A DNA stretch of 64,000 nucleotides from JAFGNB01 sp050304135 (GTDB lineage Bacteria > Fibrobacterota > Chitinivibrionia > Chitinivibrionales > Chitinispirillaceae), in contig JBNLDC010000067.1 in assembly GCA_050304135.1 (NCBI GenBank), positions 62,001-126,000 of the forward strand, read 5' to 3'. The translations under genes and the position numbers were made by a program. The stretch's first letter is position 1, and every line of letters starts with the position of its first letter. The notes beneath the pieces are model-generated. The model ran no database searches. It was not told the origin of the DNA and was given only the letters and a program-made list of their open reading frames with translations. Below, in pieces: positions 15,998 through 24,890 of this stretch.

Positions 15998-18253
15998 ATG
16001 GCACATATTGAACTGCTTTTTGATATCAGTGAGTTGCAGTGGGTAGTCAGCGACAATGCCAATATCGAGGAATTTCTGGCAAAAACCGTTGAAATGACTG
16101 CACGGCACATGCAGGCCGACGTCTGCTCAATCTATCTCTACAACGAGAGTACCGAAACACTCTCCCTTAAAGCGACCCGTGGGCTCAATCCGGAGCTGGT
16201 CGGACAGGTATCCCTCAAACTCGGGGAAGGGATCACCGGACTGGCACTCAAGGAACTGCGGCCCATCTGTGAAAACCACGGAAGCAGGCATCCCAACTAC
16301 AAATTTTTTTCCGGATTGCAGGAAGAAACGTTCGACGCGTTTCTTGCGGTGCCTATTATTCATGGAATCGTAAAAATCGGCGTCCTTGTGGTTCAGCGGA
16401 AAAAAGGGCACCACTTCTCACCCGAAGACACCATCGCTCTGCGCGCTGTATCCAATCAACTTGCCAATATCATAGAAAACGTACGTGAGCTCATCGCCAT
16501 AAAGAATCTGCAGAATAAAAACGCGCCACAGCACACCGTGCCCCACGTTGCACTGAAGCTGATAAAAGGAAAAACCGCCGCCGCCGGATTCGCAATCGGT
16601 CCGGCACGCGTTGAGGTAAAATCCCGTTCTCTGGACCTTCTCGAGGAACGGGCGGCAACCGCTCAGCACGGACTCGACGATTTCAAGGCAGCAGTAGCCG
16701 CAACACGGCAACAGATAACCGAACGGCAGCAGGCGGTGGAGGAACGGCTTTCCGATGTTGCATCACTCATATTCACCGCCCATCTCATGCTCCTGCAGGA
16801 CGACCTTTTCTACGGACATATCGTCAGTAACATTTCTGCGGGAATGAGTGCTGAACGGGCAATTCTCACGACGGCCCGCCACTACGTTGCCCTTTTTTCT
16901 ACACAGGACAACCCCTACATGCGGGAAAAGGCGGACGATATCCGTGACCTTTCAATACGGGTGTTTGAAAACCTTCAGGGAACCGAGCAGGCGACAGCGG
17001 TCTTCAGAGATCATATCATCATCGCGCGCGAGCTTCTCCCGTCGGATATTCTGATTCTCTCGAGCGAAGGAATCGCCGGCGTGGTACTGATAGCCGGCGG
17101 GGTGACATCGCACCTCAGCGTGCTCGCCCGGTCGCTCGGAATTCCCCTTATCATTGCCGACGAACCGCACCTGCTCGACCTTCCGGCGGCGACGACACTC
17201 CTGCTCGACGGCGACACCGGTAACGTTCATGTCAACCCCGATGAGACCATACGAAACAATTTCGAGCAACGGGAAGAGGCCCGGCGGAAGCTGCTTACCC
17301 ACCGCGACGCGATCGCCGATGTAACCCGTACCGCCGACGGCGTGCCGATTTCACTCCTCGCGAACATCAACCTCCTCTCCGATGTAAAGACCGCACGGGA
17401 CCTCAAATGCGAAGGCGTCGGTCTCTACCGGACGGAATTTCCGTTCATCATACGGAGCACCTTCCCTACCGAAGAGGAGCAGGTGATCGTCTACCGCAAG
17501 CTGGTGGAGGGTATGGAGGGAAAACCGGTCACCTTCCGGACACTTGACATCGGCGGCGACAAGATACTCCCCTACTACGACCATTTTGCCGAGCAGAACC
17601 CGTTTCTCGGTATGCGGTCGATACGGTTCGCCCTGCGCAATATGGACATTTTCAGACAGCAGGTGCGGGCGATACTGCGGGCCGGTGAAGGCGCGCAGCT
17701 CGGTATCATGTTCCCCATGGTCTCCACGGTGGAGGAACTTATTGACGCACGGAAAGTTGTCTCGTCGTGCATCGACGAACTCCGTGGCGAACAGCTGCCG
17801 TTCAACGACGCGCCACGTATCGGTATCATGATCGAAATACCGGCAATGGTCGAGATCATCGACACCGTGGCGGACATGGTTGATTTTTTCTCGATTGGCA
17901 CCAATGATTTTGTTCAGTACATGCTCGCGGTCGATCGCACCAACGAGAAGGTTGCCGCGCTCTACCTGCCCCATCACCCTGCCGTACTGCGGGCGCTCAA
18001 TAGAATTGTTCAGACGGCCACTGCACACGGAAAGCCGGTTTCAATCTGCGGAGACATGGCGCATCAGGTGGAGTATCTGCCGTTTCTGCTCGGTATCGGC
18101 ATTACCGCTTTGAGCGTTGATGCTGTTTATTCCCCGCAACTGCAGAAAACCATCGCCGGCATCTCTCTTGTCGAAGCGAAGAAGACCGCAGCACTACTGT
18201 TACGTGAATCCTCCACCAGCGCCATCGGCAGACTGCTCGGTATCGACGGCTGA
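15998..18253 (+). CDS. ptsP: GAF-domain PEP-protein phosphotransferase (PtsP, EI-Ntr type)
   Basis: A 751-residue enzyme I paralogue that takes phosphate from phosphoenolpyruvate and passes it to an HPr-like protein, acting in the cytoplasm. Residues ~10-165 form a GAF sensor domain (QADVCSIYLYNESTETLSL, KLGEGITGLAL). The EI N-terminal part and the phosphohistidine domain follow; the active His is His372 in GGVTSHLSVLAR. The TIM-barrel PEP-binding part (~450-720) has GLYRTEFPF, FRTLDIGGDK, IGIMIEIPAM, FFSIGTNDF and the catalytic Cys684 in SICGDMAH. All key residues are present. No hpr or EIIA gene is nearby, so the phosphate acceptor lies elsewhere. The ATG lacks an obvious ribosome site. A nitrogen- or metabolism-linked regulatory role is the usual one for this family. 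Confidence 0.95.
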   Translation: MAHIELLFDISELQWVVSDNANIEEFLAKTVEMTARHMQADVCSIYLYNESTETLSLKATRGLNPELVGQVSLKLGEGITGLALKELRPICENHGSRHPNYKFFSGLQEETFDAFLAVPIIHGIVKIGVLVVQRKKGHHFSPEDTIALRAVSNQLANIIENVRELIAIKNLQNKNAPQHTVPHVALKLIKGKTAAAGFAIGPARVEVKSRSLDLLEERAATAQHGLDDFKAAVAATRQQITERQQAVEERLSDVASLIFTAHLMLLQDDLFYGHIVSNISAGMSAERAILTTARHYVALFSTQDNPYMREKADDIRDLSIRVFENLQGTEQATAVFRDHIIIARELLPSDILILSSEGIAGVVLIAGGVTSHLSVLARSLGIPLIIADEPHLLDLPAATTLLLDGDTGNVHVNPDETIRNNFEQREEARRKLLTHRDAIADVTRTADGVPISLLANINLLSDVKTARDLKCEGVGLYRTEFPFIIRSTFPTEEEQVIVYRKLVEGMEGKPVTFRTLDIGGDKILPYYDHFAEQNPFLGMRSIRFALRNMDIFRQQVRAILRAGEGAQLGIMFPMVSTVEELIDARKVVSSCIDELRGEQLPFNDAPRIGIMIEIPAMVEIIDTVADMVDFFSIGTNDFVQYMLAVDRTNEKVAALYLPHHPAVLRALNRIVQTATAHGKPVSICGDMAHQVEYLPFLLGIGITALSVDAVYSPQLQKTIAGISLVEAKKTAALLLRESSTSAIGRLLGIDG

Positions 18254-18328
18254 ACCCCGGAATTTCCCCATCCGTACTGCACAAGGTATTTTTACCGGTA
18301 TGGTATCGTAGAGCCGCTGTACCACAAC

Positions 18329-18359
18329 CACCGGTTCCCCGCTATGCGGTGAACCGGTG
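18329..18359 (+). other. Strong hairpin downstream of ptsP
   Basis: CACCGGTTC (18329-18337) pairs with GAACCGGTG (18351-18359), and the inner CCGC/GCGG extends the stem. No T run follows, so it is not a classical terminator; it may end or protect the ptsP transcript. Confidence 0.5.
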
Positions 18360-18484
18360 TATACACCTGATCGATTTTGCCGACAGCACCCCTTCACAAA
18401 GAATAGACAATATCAGCGCTGTTCGCCCGTAGTATGTTCATATAAAGCAGTAATCAGCCCACCCAATAACAAGGAGAACACTCT

Positions 18485-20056
18485 ATGAAAGGGCCCTTAG
18501 TCAAGCGTCCGTATATACCCGTATCGGTCGTCTCCCTCCTGATCGTTGCAGGCCTTGTCTTTTATTCAACCTGCTCATTCGCCGATTCCAAACGACCCGA
18601 ACGGGGAAGCGTACACTTTGGTGCGGCGAAACAACCCGATATAAAAACACCCGCCCATCTTGAACCGTTCAAAACCATGTTCGCCGACCTTGCCGAAAAA
18701 GTGGTGCCAACCGTTGTACAGGTGATCCCGACCAAAATTGATACGGTCATTTTTTCCAACAATCCGTTTTATCAGTTCTTCGGCGACCAGTTCGGTTTTG
18801 GTGATTTCTTCGGTTCTCCACGGCAGCGACGGGAAGCCCCGCCGCCCGTCGAAAAAAGGGAGCAGCGCCAGCAGGGACTCGGTTCGGGAGTAATCGTTTC
18901 GAAAGACGGCTACATTCTCACCAATTACCATGTTGTTGCAGGCGCCGATGAAATCGAGGTAAAAACCTCCGACAACCGAAGTTTTCAGGCTGATATCATC
19001 GGCACCGATTCACTGGCCGATGTTGCAGTCATCAAAATCAAGGAAAAGGTGAATGATCTGCCGATAGCGTACCTTGGCGACAGCGACAAACTGCGCCCCG
19101 GCGACTGGGCGATGGCAATCGGCAACCCGTTCAGTCTCTCCTCGTCGGTAACCCTGGGAATCGTTTCGGCACTCGGTCGAACCGGAATGGGCGATGCGAA
19201 CGCCTACCAGAATTTCATACAGACCGATGCTGCAATCAATCCGGGTAACTCCGGTGGTGCCCTCGTTAATATTGAAGGAGAGCTGATCGGTATCAATACA
19301 ATGATTTACTCCCGTTCTGGTGGCTATATGGGAATCGGCTTCGCCATACCGATTAATATGGCCCGGAAAATTATGGAGGATCTTATCTACGAAGGTAAGG
19401 TCTCACGCGGTTGGCTCGGAGTGATGATTCAGGAGCTTGATCAGTCGACCCGCGAAGCGTTCGGACTTGACGACAATATCAAGGGTGTACTCATCGGTGA
19501 TGTGTTCAAGGGACAACCGGCGGATAAAGCGGGTATCAAACGGGGTGATATCATCATCAGTGTTGACGAAAAAAAAGTGGTCAACACCAACGATCTGCGT
19601 AACCGGGTGGCAGCGATCCGTCCGGGAAAAAAGGTCCCGATTGACATTATCCGGGACGGAAAAGAGAAAACACTCCATGTGACTCTTTCCGGCCGGGATA
19701 AGGCGAATACCGGCGAATCCGCCAGTGACGACAGCGACGACAACGACAAGTCCTCCGAAAATATGGCGGAACGACTCGGCGTAAAAGCAGGTCCGCTCAC
19801 GCAGGAACTCCGTCAGCGACTTGATCTCGACGCCAAAGTGAAGGGTGTGGTGGTCATGGAAGTCGACCCCGGTTCACAGGCGGCAAAAGAGGGTATCGCA
19901 GAAGGTGATGTTATTATAGAGATCAACCGTGCTCCGATCGCGTCGGTGAAAGCGTTTTCCAGGGCACTGAAAAATCTCAAAACCGGCGACTCCGTACTCT
20001 TTCTGCTGCGGCGGCAGGGAAACACTTTTTTCAAAGCGTTCAAAATCAGGAAATAA
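18485..20056 (+). CDS. HtrA/DegP-type periplasmic serine protease with two PDZ domains
   Basis: A 523-residue envelope quality-control protease (Do family). AAGGAG lies before ATG 18485. An N-terminal hydrophobic segment (~13-33) acts as signal or anchor. The trypsin-like domain has the full catalytic triad: His149 in YILTNYHVVAGA, Asp179 in LADVAVIKI, Ser256 in NPGNSGGAL. Two PDZ domains follow at ~305-400 (SRGWLGVMIQEL) and ~430-520 (KGVVVMEVDPGS). They are joined by an acidic Ser/Asp linker (ESASDDSDDNDKSSEN). Before the protease domain is a Phe-rich loop (FYQFFGDQFGFGDFFG) and a charged Pro/Gln stretch, as in DegP's LA loop. It degrades or refolds misfolded periplasmic and outer-membrane proteins. 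A GC-rich hairpin follows. Confidence 0.96.
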   Translation: MKGPLVKRPYIPVSVVSLLIVAGLVFYSTCSFADSKRPERGSVHFGAAKQPDIKTPAHLEPFKTMFADLAEKVVPTVVQVIPTKIDTVIFSNNPFYQFFGDQFGFGDFFGSPRQRREAPPPVEKREQRQQGLGSGVIVSKDGYILTNYHVVAGADEIEVKTSDNRSFQADIIGTDSLADVAVIKIKEKVNDLPIAYLGDSDKLRPGDWAMAIGNPFSLSSSVTLGIVSALGRTGMGDANAYQNFIQTDAAINPGNSGGALVNIEGELIGINTMIYSRSGGYMGIGFAIPINMARKIMEDLIYEGKVSRGWLGVMIQELDQSTREAFGLDDNIKGVLIGDVFKGQPADKAGIKRGDIIISVDEKKVVNTNDLRNRVAAIRPGKKVPIDIIRDGKEKTLHVTLSGRDKANTGESASDDSDDNDKSSENMAERLGVKAGPLTQELRQRLDLDAKVKGVVVMEVDPGSQAAKEGIAEGDVIIEINRAPIASVKAFSRALKNLKTGDSVLFLLRRQGNTFFKAFKIRK

Positions 20057-20066
20057 ACAACTCTCC

Positions 20067-20104
20067 GGCTTCGGGGCCACTCCCGAAGCCGTCTCCATCC
20101 TTTT
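20067..20104 (+). terminator. Probable terminator after htrA-like gene
   Basis: GGCTTCGGG (20067-20075) and CCCGAAGCC (20082-20090) form a perfect nine-base stem with a six-base loop. The T run is displaced (TTTT at 20101-20104), so efficiency is uncertain. Confidence 0.6.
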
Positions 20105-20261
20105 GGCAGTAAATCTGCTTGACTCTCTTCTTTAGTAGAACGTATCTTACAGATTGCACCGTGCACATCATGAGTGCAGACGACCGGTATGCTCTCCGGT
20201 TTCTCAATGTCTCTGGCACATAAACGACATCTCAACTTCTACTATTTTCAGGAGGAACCCT

Positions 20262-21161
20262 ATGATGGTTCAGTTGATAAAATTTCTCTGTTTAACCGCT
20301 CTACTCGGTATCGTATCATGCGGTGTCAGCGAAAAAACACTTGCCAACGCCGAGAAAAAAATCGAGGAACTCAAGGCGGCCGGTGTCCCCGACAGTACAC
20401 TATCGACCGTTAAGGTCCACCTGTACCAAGCAAAAGATGCTCAGCAGCGGGGTAACATGGGTGTTGCAAAAAATGCCACAAAAGACATGAAGCGGGAACT
20501 TGCCGCGGTAGAAGCCAATTACAAAGAGAACCTCACCCGTCTTATGCCGGTGATTGATTCACTTAAATCAGTCATCCGAGCCACCCGCAGCGGTCTCACC
20601 GGTCTGCAGCTGAAAAAAATGGACAGCATGATGGTCGCCGTCGATTCGTTCGCCAATATGAAATGGTATCTGCAGGCGTATAACAAAGCGCAGGAGATCG
20701 CCGCGGTGATTCCGCAGTTTGACAAGGATGAAGCTCGTTCAAAAGAACTTCGTGATGTGGTTCCCGGCAAGTGGATATGTACCAACGTGACAAAAAGTAA
20801 AGAGGTAAGAGGTGTTCACGCTGTCGAGAAAAAGATATTCACGTTCAATCCCGATGGAAAAGTGACCCTGGTCGAGAATAAAAAAGGTCAGAGCGGCCCC
20901 TTCCTTAGAGAGGATTGGGAGTTCAGATCGTGGGGGGACTGGGATCTTCATGGCGATACCATCCATCTTTTCATCAACAGGTTTGCCTCGGTCAAACAGA
21001 ATTTCGAGCGGCTCTATGTTGAAAAAGAAGGGAACAAAATCACCAAAAAACACTGGAAAAAAGAACCGGCCGAAACCTACGATTCTCTGATCACCGATGG
21101 AAGTCAGGACCGCTATATTACCTATGATGATCTTAAAGGCGATTTCGTAAAATCACGATAA
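20262..21161 (+). CDS. Lipoprotein with helical N-terminal half, function unknown
   Basis: A 299-residue exported lipoprotein. Start at ATG 20262 with AGGAGG a few bases upstream; the longer frame from 20154 has no site. The signal sequence ends in GIVSC (Cys20). Residues ~22-165 are predominantly helical and charged (ANAEKKIEELKAAGVPDSTL, KNATKDMKRELAAVEANYKE), likely a helical bundle. The second half (~165-299) looks like a small beta-barrel: PGKWICTNVTKSKEV, IFTFNPDGKVTLVENKKG and WDLHGDTIHLFINRF resemble lipocalin-like proteins that read out as 'new value versus threshold'. I do not recognise a family. A clean terminator follows at 21191. Confidence 0.8.
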   Translation: MMVQLIKFLCLTALLGIVSCGVSEKTLANAEKKIEELKAAGVPDSTLSTVKVHLYQAKDAQQRGNMGVAKNATKDMKRELAAVEANYKENLTRLMPVIDSLKSVIRATRSGLTGLQLKKMDSMMVAVDSFANMKWYLQAYNKAQEIAAVIPQFDKDEARSKELRDVVPGKWICTNVTKSKEVRGVHAVEKKIFTFNPDGKVTLVENKKGQSGPFLREDWEFRSWGDWDLHGDTIHLFINRFASVKQNFERLYVEKEGNKITKKHWKKEPAETYDSLITDGSQDRYITYDDLKGDFVKSR

Positions 21162-21190
21162 CATCGCTTTTTACGCCTTTGATTCAGGAA

Positions 21191-21214
21191 GCACCGGTTA
21201 TCCGGTGCTTTTTT
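21191..21214 (+). terminator. Rho-independent terminator after the 20262 lipoprotein gene
   Basis: GCACCGG (21191-21197), loop TTAT, CCGGTGC (21202-21208), then six Ts. Textbook structure 30 bases past the stop. Confidence 0.9.
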
Positions 21215-21318
21215 CGTTTAAGCACCCGGACAACCCAGCCTCTGCAACCATATCCGGCAATTCACTCTTACCCGAGGGCATGTTATATTTTTACTCGACT
21301 ATAAAAAGGAACGTTCCG

Positions 21319-21741
21319 TTGCATGAAAATTCCATCTACCGGGTCCTTGATGCCAACTGCAATCGTCTGCGTGAAGCTCTCCGGATAATCGAAGAGTACT
21401 TCCGGTTTATCGTCAACCGGGAGGATACGTCAATCGAACTCAAGCAACTGCGTCATCAACTGGTGGAAGTGGAGCAATCGCTGGGCGCCGAGACACTACT
21501 CAGACACCGGGATACCGGGTGCGACTGTTTCGCCGACGGTAACCGCCCGGAGGAGATGTCGCGGGAGACCGTTTGGGACCTGTTGCGGGCGAACTTCAAA
21601 CGGGCACAGGAAGCAGCACGGGTGCTTGAGGAATTCACCAAGCTTACCCCTGCACCGAATACCTCGGTGATCGCCAAACGGATACGTTTTTCACTTTACC
21701 ACATGGAACAGCATCACTGCGGGAACACTGCCGATGGGTAA
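21319..21741 (+). CDS. thiD2: ThiD2-type HMP-phosphate kinase domain protein (thiamine biosynthesis)
   Basis: A stand-alone ~140-residue protein of the ThiD2 family (often labelled as the N-terminal part of a thiamine-phosphate synthase). It phosphorylates hydroxymethylpyrimidine phosphate on the way to thiamine. Family signature: IYRVLDANCNRLREALRIIEEYFRF at its start, then LKQLRHQLVEVEQSL, RHRDTGCDCF and ANFKRAQEAARVLEEFTKL. I prefer TTG 21319 because AAGGAA lies seven bases upstream and the length matches the family; ATG 21280 would add 13 residues. The frame to 21205 would overlap a terminator and is unlikely. The stop overlaps ftsK by eight bases. No TPP riboswitch was found upstream. 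Confidence 0.85.
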   Translation: MHENSIYRVLDANCNRLREALRIIEEYFRFIVNREDTSIELKQLRHQLVEVEQSLGAETLLRHRDTGCDCFADGNRPEEMSRETVWDLLRANFKRAQEAARVLEEFTKLTPAPNTSVIAKRIRFSLYHMEQHHCGNTADG

Positions 21742-24259
21742 AAAGAAAAAGGATAAAAGCAACGCTGCACCCAAACGTGACGACGATTTCGGACATGAGA
21801 TCTGGGGCATAGTATTCATTGCCACGGCACTGCTGATCCTCATAGCACTCGTCTCGCACTTTATTGCTCCGCGCAATAATATTCTCGGGTATTATTTCGG
21901 TACAGCGCTTGCCGGCGGCCTTATTTACTTCCTTGGCCCCATCTGTGTATTCTGTTTTCCCGTTGCCGTCGGCATACTGGGATTGCAGCGTTTCAGAGGA
22001 GAACTGCTCAATTTCAGAGTTCTGCTTTTCGGGGTACTTATCACCGGTGAAACCTGTCTGTTTCTCGCCATTCATCACCTGCCGCGCCTGCATGCCGACC
22101 CGACCCTTTCAATTCCGAGTAATCAGGTCGGCATAGCACTGGTCCGGTTAATCCGTCCGGCGTTCGGTCCGCATGTATTCGGCCCTTATTTCATCAGCGT
22201 GCTCATTCTTGTGGTGACGGTGCTTTCAGCCTTCCGGATTTCACCTCAGAAACTATTCGAGTGGATCAACAGCGGGGTGCGTTACTGCATCAATGCATTC
22301 AAAGTCAAATGGGCCGCCTGGAAAGAGGAACGGGCACTACTGAAAGCCGAACAGGAGGAGCGCGATGCCGAACGAAAGCGTCTGAAAGAGCAGCAGCGCA
22401 AACCGGATACGCCGAAAGACACCGCCAAACCACCGAAACCCGCCGGTGAAAAACCGGTACCCGCTGCCGCCGCAGCCGAAGTTCCCGCCGTCAAACCGCT
22501 CCCGGAGGAACTTGCCGGCAACGAAGCACTGCCGGAAGAGGAGGAAACGGCACTGCTTGTTGAAAAAGACATCGCCACCGTTGAAGAGGAAGCGAAGCAG
22601 CGGCTCGACCAGGAGCTTGCAGCCTTCCGCGCGAAGCGATCGGAACCGATACAGATCATGTCCATCGAGACTACCGAGTTCGATCCCGAAGAGGAGTCCG
22701 TTGACTTCCCCGAAGAGATGCTGGACGGCGACGTCGAAAGCGAAGAACATACCTTTCCCACAACCACCACCCGGAAAGTTGGCGTCGCAAAACCGTACGT
22801 GCTCCCCGATCCGTCGATTCTTCCCGATCCGCCACCGTTGGCGAGTATGATTGACAAAAGTGATATCGAGCAGAAATCGATGATTCTCGAGAAAACGCTC
22901 ATGAATTTCGGGGTGGAAGGGAAAGTGGTGTTCGTGAGCCCCGGCCCGGTGGTCACCCGGTACGAAATCGAACTTGCCCCCGGCATCAAGGTCAGCAAAG
23001 TGGTCAACCTGCACGATGATCTCTCGATGGCGGTGGGCGGTCAGCGGATCCGGATCGAAGCACCCATTCCCGGAAAATCAGCGGTAGGTATCGAACTTCC
23101 CAATACCGAACGACAGATCGTCCATTTCAAACACATTCTCATGGCCGACGCCTTCCGGAAAACAAAAGCGAAATTGCCGATCATCATCGGCACCAACGTG
23201 AGTGGCGCCCCCTACGTGACAGATGTCACCAAAATGCCGCACGTACTTATTGCCGGCCAGACCGGTTCCGGCAAGAGTGTCTGCATCAACTCAATTATCT
23301 GCAGTCTGCTCATGACCATGAAGCCCGAGGATCTGCGAATTATCATGATCGACCCTAAAAAAGTGGAACTTGCTTTTTACGAGGGAACACCTCACCTGAT
23401 GTCGCCGGTGGTCACCGAATCCAAAGAGGCGGTCAAAGCGCTACAGTGGGGAGTTATCGAAATGGAACGGCGGTACCGGATTCTGGCGAAAGTGGGAGCC
23501 CGTAACCTCGATTCGTTCAATGAGCGGATCGGATCGGGCAAATTCAACGAAACACTCTCCGAAGAGGACAATAAAAAGCTCCCGTTTATCGTTATCATTG
23601 TTGATGAACTTGCGGATCTGATGCTGACCGCATCGAGAGATGTTGAGGGTCTGATTCAACGTATCGCTCAGCTCGCGCGTGCGGTGGGAATACATCTGAT
23701 CGTCGCGACCCAGCGTCCGTCGGTCGATATCATCACCGGACCGATCAAGGCGAATCTCACCTCACGCATCAGTTTCAGAACAATCCAGTCGACCGACTCC
23801 CGGACAATTCTGGGGCATGTGGGTGCCGAGAAACTTCTTGGTATGGGAGATATGCTGTTTCTGCGCAACGGTGCTCCGGAGATTGAACGGTTTCACGGAG
23901 CATTCATCAGTGAAGGTGATGTGGAAAAAATTGTCTCGGCAATCAAGGAACAACAGATAGAGATTGAAAAGATTGACAGTTTCAGCGAGGCGACAGGAGA
24001 GATCACCGGGGAAAGCGGATCGCTTGATGCCGGCGATCGCGATGACCTCTTTGAGGAGGCGGCACGTACCATCGTGAGTATCGGACAGGGATCAACATCG
24101 CTCCTGCAGCGACGCATGAAGATCGGATATGCCCGTGCCGGGCGTCTTATGGATGAACTGGAACGGGCAGGTTTCGTCGGTCCGCCTGACGGCAGCAAAG
24201 CCCGTGAGGTTCTTGTGAAACCCGATGAACTAGACGATCTGCTCGGCAGGTTGCGCTGA
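21734..24259 (+). CDS. ftsK: DNA translocase FtsK/SpoIIIE
   Basis: An 841-residue septal DNA pump that clears chromosome ends at division. The N terminus is basic (MGKKKKDKSN). About four membrane helices follow within residues ~22-165, then a charged Pro/Glu/Lys linker (~200-340). The RecA-like motor has the FtsK beta-domain lead-in (GPVVTRYEIELAPGIKVSKV), Walker A GQTGSGKS at 508-515 and Walker B IVIIVDELADLM. ATQRPSVDIITGPIKAN and SRISFRTIQSTDSRTILG also match the family. The C-terminal gamma winged helix (~770-835, LLQRRMKIGYARAGRLMDEL) recognises KOPS-like sites. Start ATG 21734 overlaps the thiD2 end. lolA follows ten bases later, so they are probably co-transcribed. Confidence 0.97.
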   Translation: MGKKKKDKSNAAPKRDDDFGHEIWGIVFIATALLILIALVSHFIAPRNNILGYYFGTALAGGLIYFLGPICVFCFPVAVGILGLQRFRGELLNFRVLLFGVLITGETCLFLAIHHLPRLHADPTLSIPSNQVGIALVRLIRPAFGPHVFGPYFISVLILVVTVLSAFRISPQKLFEWINSGVRYCINAFKVKWAAWKEERALLKAEQEERDAERKRLKEQQRKPDTPKDTAKPPKPAGEKPVPAAAAAEVPAVKPLPEELAGNEALPEEEETALLVEKDIATVEEEAKQRLDQELAAFRAKRSEPIQIMSIETTEFDPEEESVDFPEEMLDGDVESEEHTFPTTTTRKVGVAKPYVLPDPSILPDPPPLASMIDKSDIEQKSMILEKTLMNFGVEGKVVFVSPGPVVTRYEIELAPGIKVSKVVNLHDDLSMAVGGQRIRIEAPIPGKSAVGIELPNTERQIVHFKHILMADAFRKTKAKLPIIIGTNVSGAPYVTDVTKMPHVLIAGQTGSGKSVCINSIICSLLMTMKPEDLRIIMIDPKKVELAFYEGTPHLMSPVVTESKEAVKALQWGVIEMERRYRILAKVGARNLDSFNERIGSGKFNETLSEEDNKKLPFIVIIVDELADLMLTASRDVEGLIQRIAQLARAVGIHLIVATQRPSVDIITGPIKANLTSRISFRTIQSTDSRTILGHVGAEKLLGMGDMLFLRNGAPEIERFHGAFISEGDVEKIVSAIKEQQIEIEKIDSFSEATGEITGESGSLDAGDRDDLFEEAARTIVSIGQGSTSLLQRRMKIGYARAGRLMDELERAGFVGPPDGSKAREVLVKPDELDDLLGRLR

Positions 24260-24269
24260 AGGAGCAATA

Positions 24270-24890
24270 ATGTCCCTTGTACTTCCGGTAGTTACCCTTC
24301 TTTTTGCCGCAATGCAATTGCAGGCTGCAGAACCCGCTATCTGTAAACATTTACGGCGCAATTACGCTGATACTGCCCATCTGCAGATCGATTTTGAGCA
24401 GAGTATCTACTGGAGCGTCCGGGAAAAGACCTCAAAAAAACGAGGCAGTGCACTTCTGGCACCGGAAAACAAATTCCGGGTAGTAGCGGGAAACGATACC
24501 TGGGTCTGTGACGGGGTGGTCTGCTCCCAGTATAACAAACAGAGCAATCAGGTAGTACTGCGTAACTTTTCGGACCTCGACATCACCACACGACCTTCCC
24601 ACCTGTTCACGACATTACTTACCAACTATCGTTTCGAGGAGCAAAGTCGCACCGACCGGGAAGTTACCCTTGTGTGGCACCCGGACTCCGCATCGTCCAG
24701 CCAGTATACCGCACTGACCCTTACCGTCGCCCTCCCGAACGGAGTCGTACAATCACTGAAATTTACTGATACCAACTCGAACATACATACCTACATTTTC
24801 AAAAAAACTGTTTTCGGTAAAAAACAACCGGAAGCAACGTTTGAATTCGAGGCACCGAACAATGCGCATATTATCGACAACCGCCATTAG
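24270..24890 (+). CDS. lolA: Outer-membrane lipoprotein carrier protein LolA
   Basis: A 206-residue periplasmic chaperone that ferries lipoproteins from the inner membrane to the outer membrane. AAGGAG lies five bases before the ATG. A signal peptide (MSLVLPVVTLLFAAMQLQA) is followed by the LolA fold: LQIDFEQSIYWSVREKTSKK, RGSALLAPENKFRVVAGNDT, WVCDGVVCSQYNKQSNQVV and a C-terminal LTLTVALPNGVVQSLKFTDT. The order ftsK-lolA is common in many bacteria. It fits a genome with several lipoproteins in this window. The end overlaps the following gene by 29 bases. Confidence 0.92.
   Translation: MSLVLPVVTLLFAAMQLQAAEPAICKHLRRNYADTAHLQIDFEQSIYWSVREKTSKKRGSALLAPENKFRVVAGNDTWVCDGVVCSQYNKQSNQVVLRNFSDLDITTRPSHLFTTLLTNYRFEEQSRTDREVTLVWHPDSASSSQYTALTLTVALPNGVVQSLKFTDTNSNIHTYIFKKTVFGKKQPEATFEFEAPNNAHIIDNRH

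Noticed and set aside
17351..18028. 225-codon minus-strand frame within ptsP
   Set aside because: Shadow of a strongly conserved enzyme I coding region; no protein-like features.
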